Notes under the pieces: model-generated | What the model saw: the letters and a program-made list of their open reading frames with translations, nothing else | Databases searched by the model: none | What the model was told of the DNA's origin: nothing | Origin: Candidatus Kaiserbacteria bacterium | GTDB taxonomy: Bacteria > Patescibacteriota > Minisyncoccia > Phycocordibacterales > UBA2100 | NCBI GenBank assembly: GCA_016217935.1 | Contig: JACRFJ010000014.1 | Coordinates: 1-35,768, forward strand | Length of the DNA: 35,768 nucleotides | Reading direction: 5' to 3' | In this document: positions 7,651 through 16,122 of the stretch, in pieces | Numbering within the stretch: position 1 is the stretch's first letter | Layout: each line of letters begins with the position of its first letter | Program-made: the position numbers and the translations under genes

Positions 7651-8371
7651 GTGGTAGGAGAACGTTCCGTTCGCGATGAAGCCAAAGAGGTGACTCATGG
7701 TGGAGCATACGGAAGTGAAAATGTTGGCACGAGTAACCGCAATGCGAGTGAGATTCTCGCACGCCGAAAGAACAAGGTTTCCTTCGCAATGGAGATCATC
7801 GAAGGGTTAGTCGGTCCTAACAGTATGGCGAATGCCGGACTGGATGGACATAGGGTTAATATTCCCTAACTTGTGTAGTGTGCGATGGAGGGACGGAGTG
7901 CTGTACCTCGGGCCCATTATTGGTTTTGGGTTCGGGCCGTGATTGTGTGCTGTAGGTAAATCCGCAGCATAATCGAGAGCGGCAGGGATATGTAGAGGCC
8001 TCGGCCAAAGCAGATTCGAGAGAGCGCGCTTCCAAGAAAAACTTCTAAGCTTCAACATTACTCAAACCGTACCGCAAACCGACACAGGTGTTCAGGGCGA
8101 GTAGCCCAAGGCGAACGAGTGAGAGATCCCCAAGGAACTCGGCAAAAAAGCGACCGTACGTTAGCAATAAGGTCCGCCACCGTAAGGTGGCCGCAGTTAA
8201 AATTTCCCAGGCGACTGTTTACCAAAAACACAGCTCCCTGCAAACTCGTAAGAGGAAGTATAGGGGGTGATGCCTGACCAATGCCGGAAGGTCAAGTATG
8301 GAGGGTACATGCATTTATGCATGTGCTGGACTATATAAGCCCCGGTCAATGTCGGCGATAACTATAATCGT

Positions 8372-9153
8372 GAACTCGCTACGCTCCGCAAGGAGTCAAG
8401 AGTAGGGCGATTGTAAAATTCGGCTATTTGCTGGAACATCCGAGTATCTAACAGTACCGTGAAGGTAACAATCTGTTAGTGCGGACAATCAGCAGGAAAG
8501 GCCAATACAGCGTGTGCTCACGCAATAACATTGCGCATGAATCACACAACTCAGGAACTACTCAAACAATTTCACGGAAAGCGAACACTGCTCAATTATT
8601 TTGTGGCGGGGTTCGTGGACGGGGAAGGAAGTTTTAGTGTAGCAATCCTCAAACATCCAAAGAAAGAAAACGAATGGATTATTAACCCGTGTTTTCAGGT
8701 GTATCAGCATCAAAAACACAGGGAGATTCTGGAAATTTGCCAAGAAGTGTTTGGCACCGGAAGCATTTACCGCAAGAGTGGTGTGCATCCGGTACTCAAC
8801 TTCAGCATCGACTCAACGAGAAATATAATCGAACGGGTAATACCGTTTTTCGATCGATATCCGCTCGTGACGAAACAAGAAGCTTACAGGATATTTCGGG
8901 AAATTGTTCTTGCGATGAAAAATCGCGAACATTTCACGAAAGAAGGATTCGTCCGTCTTGTACGACTTGCTTACTCCATGAATCAACAGGGTAAAGGGAG
9001 ACGGCGAACTCTTGAAGAGATCGTCGGCAAACTTCCACCCGACGCTGTATTGGAATCCTCAGAGACTTTACGCCGAACTCGCACTAAGTGAGCTGCGAGA
9101 TGATAAAGTCCAATCCTTATGGCGACATGAGGGGCTCCGATAAAATCGGAATG
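8372..9153 (+). mobile_element. Group I intron, 23S site 1923
   Basis: The exons ACTATAATCGT and CCTAAGGTAGCG join to match E. coli 1912-1934 in length. P1 is AATCGT (exon, to 8371) with GCGATT, giving the usual U.G at the splice site. Core elements: P strand TTTGCTGG, Q AATCAGCAGG (about 8489), R TCAGAGACTTTA (about 9059), S GATAAAGTCC (about 9101). It ends with a CCGAT-aaa-ATCGG hairpin and terminal G. The LAGLIDADG ORF lies between Q and R (P6 region). Confidence 0.88.
8537..9091 (+). CDS. LAGLIDADG homing endonuclease (I-CreI-like, single motif)
   Basis: 184 residues with one LAGLIDADG motif, YFVAGFVDGEGSF (about residues 20-32), so it should act as a homodimer. The order of I-CreI features is kept: CFQVYQHQKHREIL after the motif, GTGSIYRKSG, the I-type core NFSIDSTRNIIERVIPFFDRYPL, and a KQEAYRIF helix. 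It is expected to cut the intronless 23S allele around position 1923 and drive intron homing. The C-terminal dozen residues are encoded by the R strand of the ribozyme core. The ATG at 8537 has no good Shine-Dalgarno; a TTG at 8531 is also possible. Confidence 0.88.
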   Translation: MNHTTQELLKQFHGKRTLLNYFVAGFVDGEGSFSVAILKHPKKENEWIINPCFQVYQHQKHREILEICQEVFGTGSIYRKSGVHPVLNFSIDSTRNIIERVIPFFDRYPLVTKQEAYRIFREIVLAMKNREHFTKEGFVRLVRLAYSMNQQGKGRRRTLEEIVGKLPPDAVLESSETLRRTRTK

Positions 9154-9181
9154 CCTAAGGTAGCGAAATTCCTTGTCTGGT

Positions 9182-9651
9182 AACTGGATTGCCAGCTTCG
9201 GGAGTGATCCCGATGAAAAATTCGGCTTATAACGGTGGAGTCTTAACCTGAGCGCTTCAGACGAGGCGCGTCGATGGAAAGATAATACCGTGGGAAGTTT
9301 GTGAACTTCAGTAGGTGAAATTGTTCATGTTCAACGAAGAGGAGAACGAGATGTACTACATCCTCATGGCATTGCCGATCGTGCTTTTGATCGGACTGGT
9401 CGTTTTGCTGAACAATTAAGACCAGCAAATCGATCTGCCGGGCAAGCTCCGTCGCGGAGACGAGGCTTGCCCCCTACTGAAGTTCACAAACCCCGTAACG
9501 ACTTAGCGCACACGCGCTAGAGTGTTTGCTTCGAGCAAACGCTAACACGCCGGCTCTCATTCAAAAGAATGAGATGAAGATATAGTCTAATGCCCGTAGA
9601 AATACGGGGAGAGTGTAGCAATCGCGCGATTGTTACGATCAAACTCAATTG
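9182..9651 (+). mobile_element. Group I intron, 23S site 1951
   Basis: Exon 1 CTTGTCTGGT ends at 9181 and exon 2 starts AAGTTCAGACG at 9652, matching E. coli CTTGTCGGGT/AAGTTCCGACC. P1 is CTGGT (9177-9181) with GCCAG (9191-9195), U.G at the site. S is AAGATATAGTCT (about 9575). Between Q and R lies a long P6 extension with perfect 19-bp arms (9297-9315 with 9473-9491) holding a small ORF. No homing endonuclease is present. Confidence 0.88.
9351..9419 (+). CDS. Micro-ORF: 22-residue hydrophobic peptide in the intron P6 loop
   Basis: ATG 9351 follows AGGAG (9340-9344) by 6 nt, an ideal Shine-Dalgarno spacing. The peptide is MYYILMALPIV followed by LLIGLVVLLNN: one probable transmembrane segment with almost no charge. 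An in-frame ATG at 9327 would add MFNEEENE. It occupies the loop of the P6 extension, the position used for the endonuclease ORF in the neighbouring 1923 intron. Translation is unproven; the hydrophobic composition and Shine-Dalgarno are the only support. Confidence 0.45.
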   Translation: MYYILMALPIVLLIGLVVLLNN

Positions 9652-9960
9652 AAGTTCAGACGCGCACGAATGGTATAACGACTTGGGAACTGTCTCGGGG
9701 ATTTGCTCGGTGAAAATACAAGGGCGGTGAAGATGCCGCCTTCCTGCAGCTAGACGAAAAGACCCCAGAAGCTTTACTGTAATTTGGTATTGGGATTACG
9801 GGTGCACTGCGTAGCGTAGGTGGGAGGATTTGAAGCGCTGTTTTCGGATGGCGTGGATCCGCCAATGCAACACCACCCTGTGTTTCTGTAATTTCTAACT
9901 CTCTCTGAGAAACAGAGAGAAGACAGTACCTGATGGACAGTTTCGGTGGGGCGCTGTCCT

Positions 9961-10950
9961 TGAGCGCCAAAGGCTGTTTATCCGCAGCTGGAAAACAAAT
10001 GGGGGACCCGATGCGGCAACGCACCGGTGCACATCCGACTATATGCTGGAACACCCGCGCATGTTTGAATACTCGCAAGAGTGAAAATTTCAAACCGATG
10101 CGGACAATCAGCAGGGAAGATTTGTGAACTTCAGCGAGGAGAGGAGCGCAAAAAATGTTAACGCGCTTGACTGCGGTCCGGAAGCTTATTGCTTACCGCT
10201 CTTCCTCTCGCTGAAGTTCACAAAAACCCTCAGAGACTACATGTCGGATCACCAGGTAAAATAGGTGAAAGATATAGTCCGATCTTATTGGCGACAATAA
10301 GTGTCGAAAGACAATCAACATGAACACAAAAGAAATTCGAGAACATAAGCTCGGGTTGAAGCTGACCGATCGCCAGCGTGCGATTATTGTCGGACTTCTT
10401 CTCGGAGATGGTCATCTCGAAACGCAAAACAACACCAGAACATATCGGCTTAAAGTCGAACATGGCTCTGCGCAGTCGGATTACGTACACTGGCTCTTCC
10501 AAGAGCTTCGTGAATGGATCCCCTCCGATAAGCCATATGTGAAGGTTCGTAAAGATGGCGTCCAAAACGTCGGATTTACAACATATTCACATGGGGTTTT
10601 GCGTTTCTATGGCCAACAGTTCTACGAAGGCAAGCGGAAGCGCATGCCTAAAATCATCGGAAAAATGATTGAGCCGATTAGTGTTGCGGTGTGGTTTATG
10701 GACGATGGTTCGCGCAAATCTGCACGACACCTTTGTTACATAATTCACACGCTCGGGTTTTCAAAGACGGACTTGGAGTTTGCCCAAAATGCGCTCCGAT
10801 CTCGATTTGGAATCCACACGATACAACATCGGCAAAAAGGAAAGTATTGGAGATTATATATTCCTTCAGACTCAGCGAGGCAATTCGAATCCTTGATCGA
10901 AGAATATATACGACCCATCGCTTCTCTGAAGCATAAGTTGGTAACAAATG
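9961..10950 (+). mobile_element. Group I intron, 23S site about 2262
   Basis: Exon 1 GGGGCGCTGTCCT (to 9960) and exon 2 CCTAAAAAGTAACGG (from 10951) join to match E. coli GGGGCGGTCTCCT/CCTAAAGAGTAACGG. Core: P TATGCTGG, Q AATCAGCAGG (about 10106), R CCTCAGAGACTAC (10228), S AAGATATAGTCC (10269). P6 carries an 18-bp perfect stem (10121-10138 with 10207-10224). The LAGLIDADG ORF is 3' of S, in the P9 region, and runs across the 3' splice site. Confidence 0.88.
10155..10214 (+). CDS. Micro-ORF: 19-residue basic peptide in the intron P6 loop
   Basis: ATG 10155 lies 8 nt after GAGGAG. The predicted peptide MLTRLTAVRKLIAYRSSSR is basic and could form an amphipathic helix; its TGA lies in the right arm of the P6 stem. 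It sits at the same structural position as the hydrophobic peptide of the 1951 intron but is unrelated in sequence. The purine run might instead be only part of the stem, so the call is tentative. Confidence 0.3.
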   Translation: MLTRLTAVRKLIAYRSSSR

Positions 10951-10955
10951 CCTAA
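10320..10955 (+). CDS. LAGLIDADG homing endonuclease (two motifs)
   Basis: 211 residues with two LAGLIDADG motifs, IIVGLLLGDGHLE (about residues 22-34) and SVAVWFMDDGSRK (about 122-134), so it should work as a monomer. The class resembles the LAGLIDADG_2 family (mitochondrial-intron and archaeal type), for example LRFYGQQFYEGKRKRMP and HTLGFSKTDLEFAQNAL. It probably cleaves the intronless 23S site near 2262. The final codons cross the 3' splice site: G10950 is the last intron base, and the stop TAA is exon sequence. Splicing therefore removes the stop codon from the ORF. Confidence 0.88.
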   Translation: MNTKEIREHKLGLKLTDRQRAIIVGLLLGDGHLETQNNTRTYRLKVEHGSAQSDYVHWLFQELREWIPSDKPYVKVRKDGVQNVGFTTYSHGVLRFYGQQFYEGKRKRMPKIIGKMIEPISVAVWFMDDGSRKSARHLCYIIHTLGFSKTDLEFAQNALRSRFGIHTIQHRQKGKYWRLYIPSDSARQFESLIEEYIRPIASLKHKLVTNA

Positions 10956-11224
10956 AAAGTAACGGAGGAGCCTATTATGGTCACCTAGGCGCGAATGGAA
11001 ACCGTGCCGATAGTGCATTGGCAAAAGGTGGCTTGACTGCGAGTCGTACATGACAAGCAGGCGCGAAAGCGGAGCAAAGTGAACCGACGATCTGCATTAG
11101 ATGCAATCGAAGATTAACGGATAAAAGTTACTCTGGGGATAACAGGCTGGTTTCGCCTAAGAGTCCAAATCGACGGCGAAGTTCGGCACCTCGATGTCGG
11201 CTCATCTCATCCCGGGGCTGGAGA

Positions 11225-11258
<34 letters not shown>

Positions 11259-11284
11259 AGGTACGTGAGCTGGGTTCAAACCGT

Positions 11285-11685
11285 TCAGCAACTCACGATG
11301 AGGTTAAACCTCATCGGTTGGGAGATTGAACGGTTTGAACCCCGAGGAAAAACGAACAATTAACGATTTCGTAAATCGTTATTTAGACATCATCACGGCG
11401 GCGATGCATAGCAATATGTATCGAGAAGCTGACTTATATCGGTAAAACCCGACGTGCAGTTTGCACGGGGCAATACCGAGGGAAGTTTGTGAACTTCATT
11501 GAGTGGATTTTGCTGTTTCCCCACTCAATGAAGTTCGCAAATGCCTGTAGAGACTGAATGTTAGCCATCCAGTAATGTAATGGATGAAGTTACAGTCCGA
11601 TCCTGCTAGTAATGGCAGTATGTCAAGGTGTCACCTTGACATTACCCTGGCGACTCAAAATGAGTCGCTCGTGGCTAACCTCATG
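11285..11685 (+). mobile_element. Group I intron without ORF, 23S site 2593
   Basis: Exons GGGTTCAAACCGT and CGTGAGACAGG match E. coli up to U2593 and from 2594, the site used by the chloroplast I-CreI intron. Core: Q CAATACCGAGG (about 11470), R TGTAGAGACTGAATG (11554), S AAGTTACAGTCC (11585). The P6 stem begins GTTTGTGAACTTCA as in the 1951 and 2262 introns but its loop is empty. A 16-bp complementarity spans the 5' splice site (GGGTTCAAACCGTTCA with 11323-11342). Confidence 0.85.
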
Positions 11686-12119
11686 CGTGAGACAGGTTGG
11701 TCTTAATCTGCTGTAGGCGTTGATTCTTGAGGAGATTCGTTTCTAGTACGAGAGGACCGAAATGAACGAACCTCTGGTCTGGGGGCTGTACCACCAGGTG
11801 CACCGCCCCGTAGCTATGTTCGGAATGGATAACCGCTGAAAGCATCTAAGCGGGAAACCAACTCCAAGATAAGGAATCGTTTGAGGGTCGTGGGAGATGA
11901 CCACGTTGATAGGCACCAGGTGGAAGCACAGCAATGTGTTGAGCCGAGGTGTACTAATACCCCGACAGAACTCTCGAAAGGAATTGTGGGAGTCGCGTTA
12001 CGCTTTCTACACATTCTTTGATTAATCTTTGTCGCTCTTCGTAGTCAACGAGAAGAGCTGTTTGAAAATTGTGTGTTGGTGGTTTGGCGATGGGGTGAGG
12101 CGCGAGTACGCGCAGCGCC

Positions 12120-12181
12120 GCAAGGCCGGAGCATCGACGGATGCGAGGCGGGGTCGCGCAAAATCGCTCCAGCGATTTATG
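12120..12181 (+). repeat. Structured repeat, copy 1
   Basis: Shares GCAAGGCCGGAG, a 4-bp hairpin and CGAGGCGGGGTCGCGC with copy 2, ending in the hairpin AATCGCT-CC-AGCGATT. The central hairpin is CATC-GACG-GATG here but GCGC-GTCG-GCGC in copy 2, so pairing is kept while sequence changes. It interrupts the outer 5S-like gene. Confidence 0.7.
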
Positions 12182-12220
12182 TGTGACACACCGTTCTTAC
12201 GTCCATGAATTTTGTTTTTT

Positions 12221-12329
12221 GTCCTGGTGATTCGTCGGAGGGGTCACACCCGTTCTCATTCCGAACACGGCAGTTAAGCCCTCTTGAGGCGATGGTAGTC
12301 GAAAGGCGAGAGTAGCTAGTCGCCAGGAC
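12221..12329 (+). rRNA. 5S ribosomal RNA
   Basis: About 109 nt with the 5S core CACACCCGTTCTCATTCCG-AACAC and GCAGTTAAGCCC, loop E/helix IV region GGCGATGGTAGTCGAAAGGCGAGAGTAG (split motif), and helix I GTCCTGG/CCAGGAC. The helix extends outward through TTTTGTTTTTT/AAAAAACAAAA to about 19 bp, a good processing stem. Confidence 0.9.
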
Positions 12330-12463
12330 AAAAAACAAAATTGCGCCTCTCACACCACCCGTCCTCATTCCGTCAACAGTCAACTTGGGCAGTTAAGCCC
12401 ATCTGCGCCGATGGTAGTCGAAAGGCGAGAGTAGGTCGCCGCCAACACACAGTTTTCAAACTC

Positions 12464-12591
12464 CAGCTGAGGTAGTCGAAAGGTGAGAAGCGAAGCTTCG
12501 CAAGGCCGGAGGCGCGTCGGCGCCGAGGCGGGGTCGCGCAAAATCGCTCCAGCGATTTATGCGTGACAGAGAGCTAGGCGCCAGAACAAAA
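12464..12591 (+). pseudogene. 5S-like 3' fragment interrupted by a repeat
   Basis: GAGGTAGTCGAAAGGTGAG and AGAGCTAGGCGCCAGAACAAAATT resemble the 3' third of the 5S gene and its flank, but are separated by copy 2 of the structured repeat. No matching 5' half was found. Confidence 0.5.
12500..12561 (+). repeat. Structured repeat, copy 2
   Basis: Identical in plan and spacing to copy 1 (12120-12181), preceded by the palindrome GCGAAGCTTCGC. The variable 12-nt hairpin differs but stays paired. Confidence 0.7.
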
Positions 12592-12636
12592 TTTTTAACA
12601 CAATAGCTCAGTCCGCATATCTCGCTAAAAAGGGAA

Positions 12637-12661
12637 CCCCAGTAAAATCCGGGGCTTTTTT
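12637..12661 (+). terminator. Terminator of the 23S-5S unit
   Basis: CCCC-agtaaaatcc-GGGG then CTTTTTT; A residues before the stem make it usable in the reverse direction for the gene at 12683-12988 too. Confidence 0.7.
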
Positions 12662-12682
12662 ATTGACGATGCGTCGTCACCC

Positions 12683-12988
12683 TTATCTTTCGAGCGTAAA
12701 GAGCAGGCCCGCGTCGCGCAATCTTGTAAACTGCGCGTTTGACGGAGCCTCCATCTCGCCGAACGCATTGCCACCAAGCGTTCGACAGTGCATGAGTCGT
12801 CCAACAGGGTTCCCGTCTGAGCGCGAGATGACGAGGAGATCATCTCCACTGAACAGAAGGCCAGTGTTGTCATTGATTCTCATAGCTCTGTCCCAGTTGA
12901 CGACAGTTCCCCGATTGCCGACAGATTGATAGTCGTGCGGGCGGCGGAACGATTGCAAAATGCGGAATACTTGAAGCGTACGGGGCAT
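12683..12988 (-). CDS. Hypothetical protein, 101 aa
   Basis: I do not recognise a family. Support for a real gene is the start: on the minus strand AGGAGG precedes the ATG at 12988 by 7 nt, one of the best Shine-Dalgarno sites here. The protein is soluble-looking, with a basic N-terminus (MPRTLQVFRILQSFRRPHDY) and a mixed C-terminal half containing GLLFSGDDLLVISRSDGNPVG. It lies between the rRNA terminator and a divergent membrane-anchored protein. Confidence 0.55.
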   Translation of the reverse strand: MPRTLQVFRILQSFRRPHDYQSVGNRGTVVNWDRAMRINDNTGLLFSGDDLLVISRSDGNPVGRLMHCRTLGGNAFGEMEAPSNAQFTRLRDAGLLFTLER

Positions 12989-13023
12989 CGGTTATCCTCC
13001 TGCTGAAGACATCATTCTCTTTT

Positions 13024-13051
13024 TTGAGCGACCGGTCAACTCGGGTACAAT
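13024..13051 (+). promoter_or_regulatory. Promoter giving a leaderless mRNA
   Basis: TTGAGC (13024-13029), 16-bp spacer, TACAAT (13046-13051); the hexamer ends 6 nt before ATG 13058, so transcription should begin at the start codon. Confidence 0.6.
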
Positions 13052-13057
13052 GAGTGG

Positions 13058-13834
13058 ATGTCGTGGGCATCTCGACGGCGCGCAAGTTACGCATTTGGCG
13101 TATCTCTTTTTTTTGCAGTGGTGATCGGTGGCCCTATTGGATATTGGTACTTCTCGATACCCGCGACATGCACCGATGGAATCGAGAATCAAGGGGAGAC
13201 TGATGTCGATCGCGGGGGTCCGTGCCTGCTACTCGACACACGTGCACTGAGTCCAGCATCGATTCTGTGGTCGCGGAGTTTTCGCGTGCGCGACGGATCG
13301 TACAGCGCGGCAGCGTATATCCAAAATGCGAATGAACAAGCCGGGGTCTCAGGTGTTCGATACAAATTTACTTTCTATGACGAGAAGAACATTTTTGTCG
13401 GCGAGCGATTTGGGTCGACCTACATCATGCCAGGCTCCATCACACCGATTTTCGAAGGCGCAATCGCGACAGGGAACAGGGTCGTCGCACACACGTATTT
13501 CCAATTCGAGGATCCGCTCGCGTGGGAGCGTCTCGAAAATCGGGCTCTTTCGATCGAGATCAACGATAAACAGCTCACCGATATTGGTACGGTACCTCGC
13601 GTGCACGCGAGCGCGCGCAATACGTCGGTACATGATATGTACGATGTAGTATTTCGCGCAGCAGTGTTCGACCCCGCGGGCAATGCTTTTGCGGCATCCG
13701 AGACAACGATCCCCAAACTTCGAGCAGGAGAGAAGCAAAATATTGTATTTACGTGGCCGGATCCCTTTACGATCGCCGTGGGTCGTATCGATGTCGTTCC
13801 CCTGGTAAAGCCTGCGATGCCACGCGCAGAGTAG
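13058..13834 (+). CDS. Membrane-anchored extracytoplasmic protein of unknown function
   Basis: A 258-residue protein with a basic N-terminus and one transmembrane anchor (about residues 11-30, YAFGVSLFFAVVIGGPIGYW), then an outside domain. Right after the anchor comes CTDGIENQGETDVDRGGPC, a Cys-bracketed Asp/Gly-rich motif common in CPR surface proteins and suggestive of Ca2+ or a disulfide loop. The rest is beta-rich. It is translated 5 bp ahead of rodA, hinting at an envelope role, but the function is unknown. Confidence 0.7.
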   Translation: MSWASRRRASYAFGVSLFFAVVIGGPIGYWYFSIPATCTDGIENQGETDVDRGGPCLLLDTRALSPASILWSRSFRVRDGSYSAAAYIQNANEQAGVSGVRYKFTFYDEKNIFVGERFGSTYIMPGSITPIFEGAIATGNRVVAHTYFQFEDPLAWERLENRALSIEINDKQLTDIGTVPRVHASARNTSVHDMYDVVFRAAVFDPAGNAFAASETTIPKLRAGEKQNIVFTWPDPFTIAVGRIDVVPLVKPAMPRAE

Positions 13835-13839
13835 TACGT

Positions 13840-14988
13840 ATGTTTGCGAAACTCGTGGATCGGAGGCGCACACACCTATTTGCACATATAGATTGGTACT
13901 TGTTTATCGCAGCACTTGCCATCTCTATTCTCGGGCTCGTTACCATGCGGAGTTTTTCGGTAGAAAACGCATTCTTTGAGCGCCAGATCGTGTGGATTGG
14001 ACTTGCCGTGATCGTTTTCTTTGTCGCGAGTATCCCTGATTATGGTTTCTTGCGGCGCACCCCTGTCGTTGTCACGATGTACATACTTACGCTGGTACTC
14101 CTCGCGCTCATCTATATCTTTGGTTCGGTTACGCTCGGCTCCCAGAATCGTTTCAACCTCGGCATCTTTTTCGTGCAGCCATCGGACCCCGCAAAGATTG
14201 TCTTGGCGCTTGTGCTCGCCAAGTATTTCGCACGTCGGCACATAGAGATCAAGCATATTCGGCACATTCTCGTCTCTGGAGCCTATGCATTCGCGATTTT
14301 TGCACTCGTCTTTTTCCAGCCCGATCTTGGCTCTGCGATCATCATTTTCTCGATCTGGCTCGGTACGGTACTCGTCGCGGGGATTTCGTGGAAACATCTC
14401 GTAACGCTTTTTGTGCTTGCAATCGTGATTAGTGTCGGTGCATGGAACTACGGGTTGCGCGATTACCAAAAAGCGCGCGTACTCACCTTCCTCCACCCGC
14501 TCGCCGATGTGCGAGGCACGGGTTACAACGCGTACCAATCGACAGTGGCGGTTGGCTCCGGTGAGCTTCTCGGCAAGGGTATTGGCTACGGGACGCAGTC
14601 GAAATTGCAATTTCTCCCGGAGTATCAGACAGACTTTATTTTTGCAGCGTACGCAGAGGAGTGGGGTTTTTTTGGTGTCCTTATACTTCTCGGACTTTTC
14701 GGTGTCCTCATTATTCGGATACTCGTGATCGCACTCCACGGGGCCGATAATTTCGATGCGCTCTTCAGTGCTGCGATTGGGATATATCTCCTCGCACAAT
14801 TTATTGTCCACGTCGGTATGAACATGGGGCTTTTACCTATTACGGGCACCACACTGCCCTTTATGAGCTACGGTGGATCGCATCTACTCACCGAATACCT
14901 CGCGCTTGGTATTCTCATGGGTTTGCGACGCCACGCACGTCCGACGATTCAGGCGCGCGATGAGACGGAGCTCGTCGGAGCCGTCTAG
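13840..14988 (+). CDS. rodA: RodA/FtsW-type peptidoglycan glycosyltransferase
   Basis: A SEDS-family polytopic protein (382 aa, about 10 TM segments) that polymerises lipid II glycan strands. Family blocks: FFVQPSDPAKIVLAL, FFQPDLGSAIIIF, the large periplasmic loop with DVRGTGYNAYQSTVAVGSGELLGKG, LPEYQTDFIFAAYAEEWGF, and NMGLLPITGTTLPFMSYGGSHLL near the C-terminus, including the conserved Asp in the DFIF loop. RodA is preferred over FtsW because of GYN.YQS.VAVGSG. No PBP2 partner is adjacent. ATG 13840 is 5 bp after the preceding stop. Its 3' end overlaps the convergent GT4 gene by 4 bp. Confidence 0.92.
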   Translation: MFAKLVDRRRTHLFAHIDWYLFIAALAISILGLVTMRSFSVENAFFERQIVWIGLAVIVFFVASIPDYGFLRRTPVVVTMYILTLVLLALIYIFGSVTLGSQNRFNLGIFFVQPSDPAKIVLALVLAKYFARRHIEIKHIRHILVSGAYAFAIFALVFFQPDLGSAIIIFSIWLGTVLVAGISWKHLVTLFVLAIVISVGAWNYGLRDYQKARVLTFLHPLADVRGTGYNAYQSTVAVGSGELLGKGIGYGTQSKLQFLPEYQTDFIFAAYAEEWGFFGVLILLGLFGVLIIRILVIALHGADNFDALFSAAIGIYLLAQFIVHVGMNMGLLPITGTTLPFMSYGGSHLLTEYLALGILMGLRRHARPTIQARDETELVGAV

Positions 14989-16097
14989 CGTAAACGATAG
15001 AGAGCAAACGTTCGCTCAAGCATCTGATGCAAAGGGAAGCGTGTACCGCTCGGTTCCATGCGCGGGCGATGTGCGAGCTCCTGAATCGCATCAGCAAGAG
15101 CTGCTCCGTCACCTCGCTGCACGATGCGTATCATGCGAAGTTCTTTTGCCAATTCGGGGTCGATCACATCAGTCGCGATGATCGGCAATCCGGCGGCGTC
15201 AGCTTCGAGAAGCACATAGGGCATTCCTTCTTTGATCGATGGAAGGACAAAGAGATCGAATCCGGCGAGATTTTGTGCAGCATCGGGCACGAATCCCGGC
15301 AGAAAAATGCGGTCCGCGACACCGCGATCGCGAGCCGATCTTTCCAATGTTGCATGTTCCTCACCGTCGCTCACCACGAGATATACGCAATCGACATCGC
15401 GGTTCTTCAATTCTGAGACAGCGTCAATCGCAAATGCGATGCCCTTATTTTTCGTGAGCTCCGCAATCGTGACGAGACGAAGCGTATCACTCTGAATCTG
15501 TGCCGGCGGGAGCGCGCCAAACATCTTTCGAAACCCTTCATCTGGCGAGAGGAGTGTCGGCGCTTCGAATCCGATGGGCACATGCGTGATTTTTTTGCGA
15601 ACCCACCACATGCACTGTGCGATACGTTCATCGGATTTCGAAACAACAATAACGTGATGAGAGAGGACAGAAGTCAACCAGCTTGCAAAGTAAATGAAGC
15701 CTCTCGCTACGGGGCTTCGATTTTCCTTGAATGGCCAGCCGTGAATGGTGAAAATAATACGCTGCACTCCAGTTAGTCGTGCAGCGAAAGCACCAATCCC
15801 AGCAGCCTTCGAGCTATTCAGGTGTAGCACATCGGGCCTTTCTTTTTTGAGCAGAGACATGATTTCGAAGAAACTTCGAACGTCGGAAATAAGCGTCACG
15901 TCTCGTGCGAGGGATGGTATCGCATGCAATACGACCGGCGAGCCCGCGAGCATTTCTCGCAGTCGGCCCGATACTCCGTATGCGACATGCACATCAAAAT
16001 TACGCGCTTGAGCCGCGTGCGCGAGATCATATACATAGCGTTGTGCACCTCCATACGTCGCTTTCGTGATCAAGAAAAGCACCTTGTTTTTAGCCAT
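14985..16097 (-). CDS. Glycosyltransferase family 4
   Basis: A 370-residue GT-B fold enzyme. The N-terminal domain has the GT4 donor loop TKATYGGAQRYVYDLAHAA and HLNSSKAAGIGAFAARLTG; the C-terminal domain has VTIAELTKNKGI and the E-x7-E motif in KEGMPYVLLEADAAGLPIIATDV. It transfers a sugar from an NDP-sugar to a lipid-linked or polysaccharide acceptor at the membrane. It is divergent from a polyprenyl-phosphate sugar transferase, so the two probably serve one surface glycan pathway. Confidence 0.88.
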   Translation of the reverse strand: MAKNKVLFLITKATYGGAQRYVYDLAHAAQARNFDVHVAYGVSGRLREMLAGSPVVLHAIPSLARDVTLISDVRSFFEIMSLLKKERPDVLHLNSSKAAGIGAFAARLTGVQRIIFTIHGWPFKENRSPVARGFIYFASWLTSVLSHHVIVVSKSDERIAQCMWWVRKKITHVPIGFEAPTLLSPDEGFRKMFGALPPAQIQSDTLRLVTIAELTKNKGIAFAIDAVSELKNRDVDCVYLVVSDGEEHATLERSARDRGVADRIFLPGFVPDAAQNLAGFDLFVLPSIKEGMPYVLLEADAAGLPIIATDVIDPELAKELRMIRIVQRGDGAALADAIQELAHRPRMEPSGTRFPLHQMLERTFALYRLR

Positions 16098-16122
16098 ATT
16101 TATGCCATTATTCTACCATCCT

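Larger units (their letters stand above)
12060..12461 (+). pseudogene. Split outer 5S-like gene enclosing the 5S gene
   Basis: A 24-bp stem (12060-12083 with 12438-12461, only U.G wobbles besides Watson-Crick pairs) includes a 5S helix I-like sequence, GTGTTGGTGG/CCGCCAACAC. The 3' part (about 12350-12450) is recognisably 5S: CCCGTCCTCATTCCG, GGGCAGTTAAGCCC, GATGGTAGTCGAAAGGCGAGAGTAG. The 5' part is only about 12071-12097. Between them lie a repeat element, a 5S-like scrap (CACACCGTTCTTACGTCC) and the whole 5S gene at 12221-12329. It could be a decayed copy, a precursor fold, or an assembly artefact. Confidence 0.55.

Noticed and set aside
12590-12636. tRNA gene after 5S (AATAGCTCAGTCCGC resembles a D-arm)
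   Set aside because: No anticodon or T-arm (GTTCRA) and no acceptor pairing follows.
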